A stretch of 64,000 bases of DNA from Hygrophila difformis (Eukaryota > Streptophyta > Magnoliopsida > Lamiales > Acanthaceae): NCBI GenBank assembly GCA_030278955.1, contig JAOANR010000009.1:40510945-40574944 (forward strand), read 5' to 3'. The notes beneath the pieces are model-generated. The model did not search any database and was not told the DNA's origin. It saw nothing but the letters and a program-made list of their open reading frames with translations. Of the stretch, positions 1 to 10,391 are shown piece by piece. Made by a program: the position numbers and the translations under genes. Numbering within the stretch: the first letter of the stretch is position 1; each line of letters starts with the position of its first letter.

Positions 1-1178
1 GCACTAACACTCACATCAACGTAGAAGCGAAACAAGACTCGATCTCAACTAAGGCATAGTAGATCACCGCTAATCGCAACTAAGTTCAAAGATTGTGAGC
101 ATAATGATGGTTATGGCATGCTAGAAGCATAAGAAGAACTAAGGAAACACGAAGGACGAAGAACCGAAAAACGAGCGAACGAACCGCGCGGACAGGATGC
201 CCGGCGCGCACCCCGCGCGGTTTTCCCATGAAAACCGCGCCAACAGCGCGCCAACTTCAGATTTGTCGCGGTTCGTTTTCTCGCGCGCTGCCCGCGCGCG
301 TTTTGGCTAAAGGGCGCCCCAACTGCGCGCCGACACAACAGAAACGATGGAAATGGCGGTTTCCGGCCATTCCACCGATTATGCCCCCATTTAGGCCTAT
401 CTCTACCCTTGCCTGGTATGTAGATGAGTCTCCAAGCTCCTCTTCTCAACCTGCAAGCTTCCAATCAACAATTCCAAGCCTATATTGCAAGAATCAAGCT
501 CCAAACATCATAATTCATCCAAGAACATGATTTCTTGATCTTGAAACCATTTGAAGCTTAAAAACTGAAATCAACAACACCAAAATGGTCTCAAGTACTA
601 ACCTTAGCTCCCAAGACTGATTTGCAACTCCCAAGCAAGGATTTAACACAAATTCCAAGCCGATCTACAAGAATTTCAACCCAAACTCTTCAATCCCGCC
701 ACCAACATAACACCCTCCAAAACCCACTTCAAACTTCACCCAAAACATGAATTAGATAGTGGAAATTACTTACCTCATGTTATACTATGAATCCCCCACT
801 TGATTTGGCCCTAAAATCTCCAATTCCTCAAGAGATTGAAGATCCCCAATTGCACCAAGAGAGAGTGACGGGAATGGGAAGGGGAGGAAGAAGAAATGGG
901 TTTCAACCCAAAAATCTGATTTTGAAGAGTCAAAATGGATCCGGGTCGGGTCATGGGTCTCGGGTCGGGTCGGAATGTGGGTTAAAAGGTCTACACCACT
1001 TGTCTTGACCACATTGCACCCATTTGAGCACTTGACTCTTATTATCTAGTGAGTTGAACTCACTTATTTCCCCCACTTAAATCTTCATTCCCTACAAAAT
1101 AAGTCACATACTAAGTCTTTGGTTAATTAACCATAATTAAATTAATTAATTATGAGTTAATTAAATCGGGGTGTTACA
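1..1178 (-). repeat. 3' LTR of element 1 (partial)
   Basis: Direct repeat of 6571-7750, ending in GGTGTTACA directly beside the polypurine tract. On the coding strand the LTR starts TGTAACACCCCG. The left end lies outside the window. No credible host gene; the ORFs in it are antisense or chance. Confidence 0.97.
215..240. other. GC-rich hairpin in the element 1 LTR
   Basis: Perfect 11-bp arms (GCGCGGTTTTC and its complement) around a 4-nt loop, inside a cluster of CGCGCG motifs. It is repeated in the other LTR near 6785-6810. Element 2 has the equivalent at 13562-13587 with a different loop and 12-bp arms. Function is unknown; a structural role in the RNA leader is inference. Confidence 0.6.
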
Positions 1179-3197
1179 ATCTCTCCCCCTTAGGATCATT
1201 CGTCCTCGAATGAAAAAGTATGGATTAAGGTCATTACTTCTCTGAATTGGAGTCAAATCCAATTCAGGATAACGCCCAGCCATGCTTTCCTCTGTCTCCC
1301 AAGTGGCACCCTCTACGCCATGTCTCGACCAAAGTACTTTCACCATTTTGATCACCTTATTGCGAAGTACCTTTTCTTTAGTGTCGAGAATCGCCACGGG
1401 GTATTCTTCGTATTCTAGGTTGTCATCCAACTCCACCTCCTCCGGTTGTATAAACTTGTTAGGATCCGAGATAAACTTCCTCAACTGAGAAACGTGGAAA
1501 ACGTTGTGCACATTTCCCACCTCAGTTGGCAATTCTAACCGGTAAGCGACCTTCCCAATCTTCTTAGTGATCTCATAGGGGCCTATAAATCTGGGACTCA
1601 GTTTCCTTTTCTTCCCAAATCATCTCACGCCCCTCATGGGTGACACTCTCAAAAGTACCCAATCTCCAATCTCGAATTCAATGTCTCTCCTGGACATATC
1701 AACATAACTCTTCTGACGATCCTGAGCTTCCTTCATTCTGTCTCTGATCACTCGTACCACTTCAGTGGTCTGTTCAGTGAGTTCAGGACCCATCACCACT
1801 CGCTCTGAAGGATCACTCTAACACAAGGGTGTCCTGCACTTCCTTCCGTATAAGGCCTCGAAAGGCGCCATACGAATACTCGCGTGATAGTTATTGTTGT
1901 AGGAGAACTCCACCAAAGGTAGATGTTCCTCCCACGATCCTTGAAAATCCATCACACACGCCCTCAACATATCCTCCAAGGTTCTAATGGTCCTTTCGGT
2001 CTGTCCATCAGTCTGAGGGTGCCACGCAGTACTCATACTGATCTGCGTCCCAAAGACTGTCTGCAATTCCTTCCAGAACCTTGACAGGAATCTGGAATCT
2101 CTGTCGGAATTGATTTCTCGAAGAATACCAACACGTCTAAGCACATGTTGGATGTAAGCGCCAGTGAACTGTTGCATGCTCCAGTTCAATCTCATTGGTA
2201 TAAACACAGCACTCTTGGTTAGTCGGTCCACAACTACCCAAATAGTATCAAAACTGTTCCGTGTCCTGGGTAGCCCGGTGACAAAGTCCATAGCAATGGA
2301 TTCTCATTTCCAAGTAGGAACATCCAATGGTTGTAATAAGCCTGAAGGTCTCATGTGCTCGGCTTTCACCTTCTGGCAAGTGGAACACCTAGACACAAAT
2401 TCTGCCACTTCCTTCTTCATGCCTTTCCACCAATAGTTTTGCCTCAAATCCTTGTACATCTTTACTGCTCCCGGATGTACAGAGTGAGGTGTGCAATGTG
2501 CTTCCTCCATAATTTTTCCTTTCAGCGCCTGATCTTTCGGAGGCACACACCAACGGTCCCCAAACTTGATCATATCCTTGCTATCAATCACAAAGCCTTC
2601 CGCTTTACCCTTGCGAATCTGAGCTTTCAAATGCATCATCTCTTGACTTACAGCTTGACTTTGTCTGAGTTCATCGAATAATGATGGCACCATCGTCATA
2701 GCATTCAACCTCGCTATCGTGTCGTAAGGAACAACCACAATACCTTCCTTGTCCAACTCTTGCCTTAACTTCCAAGGGAGAGTAATTGAATTCAGTACAT
2801 GTCCTTTCCTACTTAGTGCATCAGCCACCCGGTTGGCTTTCCCTTCTATGTACTGAATACTCGTGTCGTAGTCTTGCAAAAACTCTAACCACCTTCTTTG
2901 CCTACCGCTCATCTTATCTGCAGTGTAGAGACATTTAAGGTTCTTATGATCCGAGTAGATTTGACACTTGGCTCCGTAAAGATAATGCCTCCAAATTTTT
3001 AATGCATGCACGACCGTTGCCATCTCCAGGTCGTGAGTCGGGTAATTCAGTTCGTGAGGCTTTAATTGCCTAGATGCATATGCAATCACCTTGCCATACT
3101 GCATAAGCACACACCCAAGTTCCCGATAAGATGCATCTGTGTATACCTCATATTCCCCCGATTCATCAGGTAACACTAAGGCCGGAGCCTCTGTCAC
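1161..3197 (-). pseudogene. pol remnant of element 1: RNase H, integrase, chromodomain-like tail
   Basis: The RNase H domain is complete in outline, with VYTDAS, the HDLE glutamate, YSDHK and VADALSR. It is followed by an HHCC integrase zinc finger and a D,D35E core (MDF, SDRD and QTE are present). The C-terminus has the FHVSQL and VKVLW motifs of the Tekay chromodomain-like tail. The frame is broken by three stops: TGG to TGA at 2304-2306, TGG to TAG at 1818-1820, and CGA to TGA at 1620-1622, judged against element 2. The normal stop is also lost, so the frame reads through the polypurine tract into the LTR as far as 1161. All three stops are of the C-to-T/G-to-A type, as methyl-cytosine deamination would give. 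The reverse transcriptase that should precede RNase H is absent. Confidence 0.93.
1179..1213 (-). other. Polypurine tract and adjacent hairpin, element 1
   Basis: On the minus strand TAAGGGGGAGAGAT abuts the 3' LTR start (PPT at 1179-1192). Just inside it, 1196-1213 is a 7-bp stem (TCATTCG with CGAATGA) around TCCT. The same stem-loop occurs beside the PPT in elements 2 and 3. Confidence 0.85.
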
Positions 3198-3527
3198 CTT
3201 CTTCTTCGGTAAAGGAAATCCTTGGTATCCCGCAGTCTAATCTGGCTCGGTACTTAGACAGCCAATCCATTCCCAAAATCACGTCAAAATCGGCCAAATC
3301 TAGCACCACTAGATTCGCTCTGAACTCTCGATCTTTGATGATTATCTGTGCATCGGGTTTAATCCACTGGCTCCGCATGAGGTCTCCCGAAGGTAGCGTA
3401 ACAGGGAGTTGATAAGCCTCCAGTGGTCCCATATCATTATTGGTTACGAATTCCGATGATATAAACGAGCATGATGCACCCGAATCATATAAGGCATAAG
3501 CAGGCACATTATCAACTAGTATAGTAC
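3166..3527 (-). pseudogene. Aspartic protease fragment of element 1, joined to RNase H by a deletion
   Basis: The retroviral-type aspartic protease motif DSGAS is visible, followed by the ILGMDWL motif near its end. A few codons later the frame runs into sequence that belongs, in another frame, just before RNase H. About 1 kb coding for reverse transcriptase is missing there and the two sides are out of frame. The first exon-like codons begin right after the putative intron acceptor at 3528. Element 2 has the same junction, so the deletion predates both insertions. Confidence 0.85.
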
Positions 3528-3617
3528 CTACGCATTTAATAACATAAGGCACTACCTGGGCACTTGTTACAGATGGTTAAGTCGATTAAGATTGAAATTG
3601 AACAATGGGCTACTTAC
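3528..3617 (-). other. Putative 90-bp spliceosomal intron between gag and protease, element 1
   Basis: Minus-strand donor G|GTAAGT and acceptor GCGTAG|GT, with a CTTAAC branch-point-like motif inside. Unspliced RNA meets an in-frame TAG four nucleotides after the donor GT, so Gag ends there. Removing the segment brings gag into frame with the protease and matches the uninterrupted junction of element 3. An upstream CCCAG could be an alternative acceptor but leads quickly to a stop. There is no transcript evidence here; this is inferred from sequence. Confidence 0.65.
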
Positions 3618-4800
3618 CAGTCATGACATCATCTCGCCCATCTAGCTCAGCCCGCTCAATCACATTGAGGCGACCCCCACGGCCCCTCTGTGGTCCACGA
3701 CCTCTGTCTGCACCTCGTCCACGCGACGCATCCCCACCAGACGCACCTGAAGTAGATCCTCCTACTTGACCTACCAACTGTGGGCAATGTGACCTCAAAT
3801 GTCCTTGCTGTCCGCAATTCCAGCAGTGGGGTCCGCTTCTATACGGTGGCTGTGCATAAGTCTGAGGTCTAGAGGTCCTTCCACCGCTTCTCGGCCTCAT
3901 CTGCCTATGCTGGGGTCTACTCGGTCCCCCCGAATCTCTGCGACGAGCGGCCCACACGCGCTGCGCATCAGTGCGAGCTCTCTCAATGAATAAAGCCTGA
4001 TCATATGCTGAAGCTAAGCAGGCATGTTGGTTGCTAAACCCAGTCCGGATCTCAGCCTTCAACCCATCCACAAACCTCGAAACCTTATCTTCCTCATCAG
4101 CAACTAGCATTGGTACGTACGACATGAGTTCCACAAAACGACCATAGTATTCAGACACTGTCATATTTCCTGCTTGCTCTAGGTTGAGAAATTCCCTCTT
4201 TTTAACATTCATCATCTGTGTAGTGAAAAAGTGGGATCTCAAGGCATGACAGAAAACTTCCCATGAAAAGTTGGGTCTCGCCATAAGCTCACTCTTACGC
4301 GACCTCCACCAATGGAGAGCTGGTCCAGTAAGATACTGCTGTCCCACCCTGACCTTCCAATCCTCTGGGCAGTCTATATTCTCGAAGATCTCCTCCATAT
4401 GATAAATCCAAACAGTCAGAGTGGCCGGGTCTACTCCTCCACTAAAGACCGGCGGTTGATGATGCCTTGCTAGATGCACGTAATCCACGGGTCTGGGTGG
4501 TGGTTGTGCAGGTTGATTCGCCTGCCCCTGATACATCCCATACATAGCACTAAACATATATTGCATAAACTGAGGGTCAATGGGCATCTGTACAGGTGGC
4601 GGCGGTGGTGGAGGCACTGGTTCGTCCTCATAGTTCAAGTCATCCTCCACCTCTACAGGTTCCTCAATTGGAACATCTTCCACGTGATCATTGCCAAATC
4701 CACCATTCTCATGGTACTGTCCATGACCCCTAAAAGCTGGCCCCGGATTCCTACGAGGCCTTCCCCTCCTCCTGGGCTTTCCACCCCGGCGCGGCGGCAT
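3610..4800 (-). CDS. gag: Gag polyprotein of element 1
   Basis: The capsid/nucleocapsid protein packages the retrotransposon RNA in cytoplasmic virus-like particles. I start it at the ATG at 4800 (MPPRRGG), typical of Tekay Gag, giving 396 residues. The N-terminus is basic, then acidic and proline-rich with a run of eight prolines. The retrotransposon Gag domain follows (motifs around VWIYHMEEIF and YYGRFVELM). One CCHC zinc knuckle (CWNCGQQGHLRSHC) lies around residues 320-340, before an RG-rich tail. The frame is open throughout and ends inside the putative intron, so this is the product of unspliced RNA. Gag being intact while pol is broken fits an element that supplies Gag but borrows enzymes. 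Confidence 0.9.
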   Translation of the reverse strand: MPPRRGGKPRRRGRPRRNPGPAFRGHGQYHENGGFGNDHVEDVPIEEPVEVEDDLNYEDEPVPPPPPPPVQMPIDPQFMQYMFSAMYGMYQGQANQPAQPPPRPVDYVHLARHHQPPVFSGGVDPATLTVWIYHMEEIFENIDCPEDWKVRVGQQYLTGPALHWWRSRKSELMARPNFSWEVFCHALRSHFFTTQMMNVKKREFLNLEQAGNMTVSEYYGRFVELMSYVPMLVADEEDKVSRFVDGLKAEIRTGFSNQHACLASAYDQALFIERARTDAQRVWAARRRDSGGPSRPQHRQMRPRSGGRTSRPQTYAQPPYRSGPHCWNCGQQGHLRSHCPQLVGQVGGSTSGASGGDASRGRGADRGRGPQRGRGGRLNVIERAELDGRDDVMTGK

Positions 4801-5084
4801 CCTATATTCGTAACGTAACGAGATGTTCAATAACACTCGGTAAATAAGAATAATTCTTTACCGAACAGCAATTATTAAGTATAGAATTCCCGGAATATCC
4901 CCAAGGATTGATCCTGGTTTGATTCACAAACCACAATCCACTCCTATAGACACGCAGATAACCAAAAACAATGCAATCTACAAGAATATAAGCAGAGTTA
5001 GATGCAATTCCTACACTATATGCTTTCCCCCACACATCTCACCACATGCTTGTGTTAGAATTCTAAGCACATACGAGCAGACAT

Positions 5085-5097
5085 GGCTCTGATACCA
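5085..5097 (-). other. Primer-binding site (tRNA-iMet), element 1
   Basis: TGGTATCAGAGCC on the minus strand, two bases from the 5' LTR end. This is the usual plant initiator-methionine primer site. Confidence 0.92.
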
Positions 5098-5099
5098 AA

Positions 5100-7750
5100 T
5101 GTAACGCCCCAAAAATTTAAAACCAAATTTCTGTGACGTCACTGCCGTGTTACCTCTCTTAAACTGTTGGCCAATCAATTTAAGATCAATAACACGTAGC
5201 CAAGTAACAGGAAGCCAATGAATTATAATACAATCCAGAAAGGAAACCTCACATCATAACAGACGTCCGGCTTACAAGCCTTATTCATGCGACATAACAG
5301 TCGACATATCAGTCTCATCTCAACCTGTCAGAGATATTAAGTAACACACCAGACAGAACATAATGTACCGATCGGTACCACAAGCAGTACGAGACAAGGT
5401 AATAGAGTCATAGCATATTATTCAAGACAAGCACATAAGTCCACAACATGCAAATGCATCTCTAGGTAGATCACTCATCCCCAAACCCCACATCGTGCTC
5501 AGGCTCTGCGTCCTCCCCGGGAATATCTATACATAAAAACATAGCAAGGGTCAGTACAAGGTACTGAGCAAGAATAGAAGAATCGGCATAAGGGGAAACA
5601 AGAATTAACTTGATTCCCTAGAAGTATATTTATACATATAGGTGGAGATATATTCCGTTATTAAACATTTGTTAGGCATAACATAAAAATTGAGCAGAGC
5701 AAATAAGTAAACATCACACCGTCCCATACCGGTGCTTCAACCACTGCAAATAAGATGAATGATGGATGATGAGATGAAATGTTATGACCTAAGATGTCTA
5801 TCTACCCTAAATGCAACACATAAGCATGTCTAGCGCGCACCTAGGTACCATGGTCGGTATTCCCTCCCATATAAGGGTCCACACCCCTTAATGGTCGAGA
5901 GACATACCCACAGTGCCCCCGCCGCGGACACTAACAGCTGAAATCGTGGCTTACGGCAAGCGGGTCAGGCTAAGGGTCATGAGCCCTTTCTAGCCAAATA
6001 CAGACTAGGATATAAATCCTTTTCAGTCTCAACATATCATCACAGATATTCACATATCATCACAGATATTCACATATCATCACAGATATTCACATATCAT
6101 CACAGATATTCACATATCATCACAGATATTCAGATTCAATTCAATCACTCATCTCGAGTGAAGTATTTTCTTTAAAATAAATAGCTTTAAAATCAGACTA
6201 GGATATAAATCCTTTTCAGTCTCAATATATCATCACAATTATTCACATTCAATTCAATCACTCATCTCGAATGAAGTATTTTCTTTAAAATAAATAGCTT
6301 TAAAATAGTCAGGGCTCTTTGAAATATACTACTAGTTTATAAATGATAACTTTAAAAATAATAATACTTGAAAATAATAGTTTTTAAAAAGAATAATCCG
6401 GGCTCTTTAAAATAGTAGTTTTAAAATATTCCGGGGTGTGCCAAGTCCCACATTTTGGCACCAACACATAATCAGATTCCACACATGTCAATACGTAAAT
6501 TACGTGTCATGACAAAATAAACAACTCATCGCGAGTTAAGTGTCAAGGGTGTGCCAAGCCCCACATATCGGCACTAACACTCACATCAACGTAGAAGCGA
6601 AACAAGACTCGATCTCAACTAAGGCATAGTAGATCACCGCTAATCGCAACTAAGTTCAAAGATTGTGAGCATAATGATGGTTATGGCATGCTAGAAGCAT
6701 AAGAAGAACTAAGGAAACACGAAGGACGAAGAACCGAAAAACGAGCGAACGAACCGCGCGGACAGGATGCCCGGCGCGCACCCCGCGCGGTTTTCCCATG
6801 AAAACCGCGCCAACAGCGCGCCAACTTCAGATTTGTCGCGGTTCGTTTTCTCGCGCGCTGCCCGCGCGCGTTTTGGCTAAAGGGCGCCCCAACTGCGCGC
6901 CGACACAACAGAAACGATGGAAATGGCGGTTTCCGGCCATTCCACCGATTATGCCCCCATTTAGGCCTATCTCTACCCTTGCCTGGTATGTAGATGAGTC
7001 TCCAAGCTCCTCTTCTCAACCTGCAAGCTTCCAATCAACAATTCCAAGCCTATATTGCAAGAATCAAGCTCCAAACATCATAATTCATCCAAGAACATGA
7101 TTTCTTGATCTTGAAACCATTTGAAGCTTAAAAACTGAAATCAACAACACCAAAATGGTTTCAAGTACTAACCTTAGCTCCCAAGACTGATTTGCAACTC
7201 CCAAGCAAGGATTTAACACAAATTCCAAGCCGATCTACAAGAATTTCAACCCAAACTCTTCAATCCCGCCACCAACATAACACCCTCCAAAACCCACTTC
7301 AAACTTCACCCAAAACATGAATTAGATAGTGGAAATTACTTACCTCATGTTATACTATGAATCCCCCACTTGATTTGGCCCTAAAATCTCCAATTCCTCA
7401 AGAGATTGAAGATCCCCAATTGCACCAAGAGAGAGTGACGGGAATGGGAAGGGGAGGAAGAAGAAATGGGTTTCTTAACCCAAAAATCTGATTTTGAAGA
7501 GTCAAAATGGATCCGGGTCGGGTCATGGGTCTCGGGTCGGGTCGGAATGTGGGTTAAAAGGTCTACACCACTTGTCTTGACCACATTGCACCCATTTGAG
7601 CACTTGACTCTTATTATCTAGTGAGTTGAACTCACTTATTTCCCCCACTTAAATCTTCATTCCCTACAAAATAAGTCACATACTAAGTCTTTGGTTAATT
7701 AACCATAATTAAATTAATTAATTATGAGTTAATTAAATCGGGGTGTTACA
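5100..7750 (-). repeat. 5' LTR of element 1 (2651 bp)
   Basis: Starts TGTAACGCCCC and ends GGGGTGTTACA on the plus strand (TG...CA). Its last 1180 bp repeat 1-1178. It should carry the promoter for minus-strand transcription; I could not place a TATA box with confidence. Confidence 0.95.
6033..6132. repeat. 20-bp tandem repeat in the element 1 LTR, five units
   Basis: Five copies of a unit containing CACAGATATT, at a 20-bp period. The two LTRs of element 2 carry three units each (12844-12903 and 19397-19456), so copy number varies between insertions. Confidence 0.9.
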
Positions 7751-8758
7751 ATAAATACTCCACTCATTTATCTAATCTCATGGTTGTCTTAAATTCTCAC
7801 CATCTCACAATTTTTTTCATTCTTATTCTTCATTATTTCTTTATGTTTTCCCAACTTTGATTTTATCTTTAAACAATGTCTTTTGTTTCTTCTTTTCATA
7901 TATTACAATGTTTCTCACGCTAATATTTTCTTAATATTTCCTTTGTTGTAGGTTAATTTTTCTGCATTTATTACAATATATTCTTCATCTTGCTATTCAT
8001 GTAAGATTTTTTTTTTACTCCGTACGTGAATAATATTAGTGGTTTTTTCCTTTTTTCCTTATGTATGGTTAAATATATATTTCTAATGTCTTTCCATTGA
8101 CTTTGCAAGATTGCATATTGTAATTCAAGATTGCAATCAAGTCTTACTCTACAAATTATTTTTGTTATTCTTCTTTGTATACTACTTAAAATTTTTGTAT
8201 ATCAGAAAATCTATTTTATGTTGATTATGTTATTGTTTTTTTTTTGTTTTTATTCAAAAATATAAAAAAAAAAACTGAAGAGGGTAAATTTGGAGATGTT
8301 TCCACTTTATTTTTTTATTTATGTATTTTTTTCCTTTTCTTAATAGATTATTCCCTTTTTGATATATTTTATCTTGGATACATTTTTTATATATATTTTA
8401 TAATTGATTTAAATTTACTATAAAGTAGAAAAATAATCATTATTTAATTGGATTCGAGAAAGTTGGGAATAATCTAATAAATTGGATAGGGAATGATTTA
8501 ATTAGTTGTTTATTTTTTTCCCAAACTCTTTATTTAGTATAGTGATTTGTTATTATTCTATAAGATCTTATCTAATTTTGAATGGTGGATATATGTATGG
8601 TTGATATCCTATGTTTTTAAATAAATTATTAATTAATATAAAATGTATAATAACAATACATAAATTAAAAAAGATTTCATTTGATATACAATATCTTTTA
8701 ACTCCGTCTAATTGAATAAATATATTGCTGCATAGTTGTATAATATATACACATAATT
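7751..8758. other. AT-rich intergenic DNA
   Basis: No gene, RNA gene or clear element. Homopolymer T and A runs throughout; all ORFs are short. Confidence 0.6.
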
Positions 8759-9268
8759 AGGGGTGAAAGCGCTATGGTAAATATCCGACCGATCCGATGC
8801 CGTATCTGATTATATTTGAATCCAAATCTGTATCCGAGTAGATATTTCAATATTCGTGCCCGAATTCCAATCCGTAGTTTAATATCTGCATTCATCTTCG
8901 TCTCCGAAGATATCTGACCATATCCGAAAATATTTGATCGTGTCCGAAAATTGATAGAATATTATCCAGACTTTAAATATGGATATCCGAATATATTTAA
9001 ATATTATTATTTATTAATTAAAAATTATCAATAGTTATAAAAAATATCAAATTATCCGATAATTTTTATTTTCAAAAAAGATTATAAAAATATTTCCGAT
9101 AAACTGTATCCAATTGAATGCGTATCTGACATGTATTCGTATTTGAAAAATATTCGAATTCGTATTCATATCCGGAATATTCGTATTCAATCCGAATCCG
9201 AGAAAAAAAAAAGTGGGATAATATTCGTATCCGATACTCTCCGAGCATATCCGTACCGTTTCATCCCT
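8759..9268. mobile_element. hAT-like MITE
   Basis: Terminal inverted repeats AGGGGTGAAA and its imperfect complement TTTCATCCCT enclose about 510 bp rich in ATCCGAATA-type motifs. The eight bases on each side are similar but not identical (ACATAATT and ACATATAA), so the TSD is decayed. It has no transposase. Confidence 0.6.
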
Positions 9269-10138
9269 ACATATAATATAATATAATATGATAATTATTA
9301 ATATATTCATGACTAGATTTGTTTTAGTCGTCACTCCATATTTATGTAAAAAATGTTCTAAGATTATTAACATTATTTTTTGGGAAGCTGAAGCCAGATA
9401 ACAAATTGAAAAGAAAAAATAAAGGAAAAAACAACAAGATGTGTCCAAAAAGCAGAAATGAAAAAATGAGCTAAGATTTAGGCTCTTGGGAACCACACGT
9501 TGGAAGAATCCGGCACTAACACCCCGTGCGTGAAGTCTGGGAGAATGCCCAAGTAGTGTAAAATTCTTCTAGAGATGCACCACATTTTGCTAATAATCCA
9601 TGACCATTTTACCCTCGCAAAAGAACTGATATCGATCAAAGACGTCTCTCTGATTTTTAATTTGATGCTAGAGCGGAGCCAGGGGTGGGAGGCAGACCAT
9701 TGGTCAATGAGTCCAATAGCATTATTAGAATGTAATATATAATAATTAATTAACATATAAAAATATAAAATGGAGTTAAAATTAAAAGAGGAAAATAGTA
9801 AATAATGTCATTTACAAATTAAGTAAAGATTATAAATTTATTTAGAAATATAAATTAAAAGATGTAAAATCAAATATATTACAGAATTAGTATCAAGCAA
9901 ATTTTACTGTAAATTTATAAATTAAGTAATGTAAAATCAAATTAATTATGAGCTAAATCAATCAAACAACAATATTAGAAAATAACTTAATTGACAAAGT
10001 GGCTACCACATAGCCACTTTGTCACATTTTTTTCTCAATAATGTGGTCAAAAAATTGACATGAACCAAATTATGTAATAAAATATTTAAAATTTTAAAAT
10101 ATTATGTTATTTTAAAATATATATATATATATAAATTT
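9269..10138. other. Non-coding stretch with a perfect 13-bp hairpin
   Basis: Mostly AT-rich, with a more GC-balanced unrecognised part at 9480-9765. At 9993-10023 GACAAAGTGGCTA and its exact complement flank a 5-nt loop. This may be internal structure of the Helitron-like element ending at 10172. Confidence 0.5.
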
Positions 10139-10172
10139 TACTTCCCGCGCAATGCGCGTGCGGGTATGCTAG
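10139..10172 (+). mobile_element. Helitron 3' terminus
   Basis: A GC-rich hairpin region (CCCGCGC...GCGTGCGGG) is followed a few bases later by CTAG and then a T. That is the Helitron 3' signature (hairpin, CTRR, insertion before T). I could not fix the 5' TC end, so the element's extent is unknown. Confidence 0.6.
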
Positions 10173-10189
10173 TTTGTTTAATACTTAAT

Positions 10190-10391
10190 ACTTCATCCGT
10201 CCCTTTTGAGATGTCACATTTCTTTTAGGCACGGTATTTTAGGTAGAATGAATTATTGTGTTAAAGTGGAGTAAATAGTTGAGTGATGTTTGTTTAAAGG
10301 AGTAAAAAATTTCTGAATAAGAAAATGTGATAGTTGAAGTGGGACAGACTAAAATAGAAAATGAGACATTTGAAATGGGACGTATGAAGTA
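10190..10391. mobile_element. Stowaway-like MITE
   Basis: About 200 bp with terminal inverted repeats related to the CTCCCTCCGTCCC family: ACTTCATCCGTCCC at the left and GGGACGTATGAAGT at the right, both extending into further paired sequence. Non-coding. Confidence 0.65.

Larger units (their letters stand above)
1..7750 (-). mobile_element. Ty3/gypsy Tekay (Del) chromovirus, RT-less copy (element 1)
   Basis: LTR retrotransposon read on the minus strand. The 5' LTR is at 5100-7750, the primer site at 5085-5097, then gag, protease, RNase H, integrase and chromodomain-like tail, the polypurine tract at 1179-1192 and the 3' LTR at 1-1178, which runs off the window. The order and the chromodomain-type C-terminus place it in the Tekay/Del lineage. 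No reverse-transcriptase domain lies between protease and RNase H. The left LTR part differs from the matching part of the right LTR by one substitution (590 versus 7160) and one 2-bp indel (near 904 versus 7474), so insertion was recent. The right flank begins ATAAA; the left target-site copy is outside the window. Confidence 0.95.

Noticed and set aside
111..464. 117-residue open frame in the LTR, repeated at 6681-7034
   Set aside because: It lies in an LTR, is repeated only because the LTR is, and the matching region of element 2 does not keep the frame. GC-rich motifs create it by chance.
3550..3560. Alternative acceptor CCCAG|GT for the gag intron
   Set aside because: It leads to a stop after a few codons and does not restore the protease frame; the TAG|GT at 3528 does.
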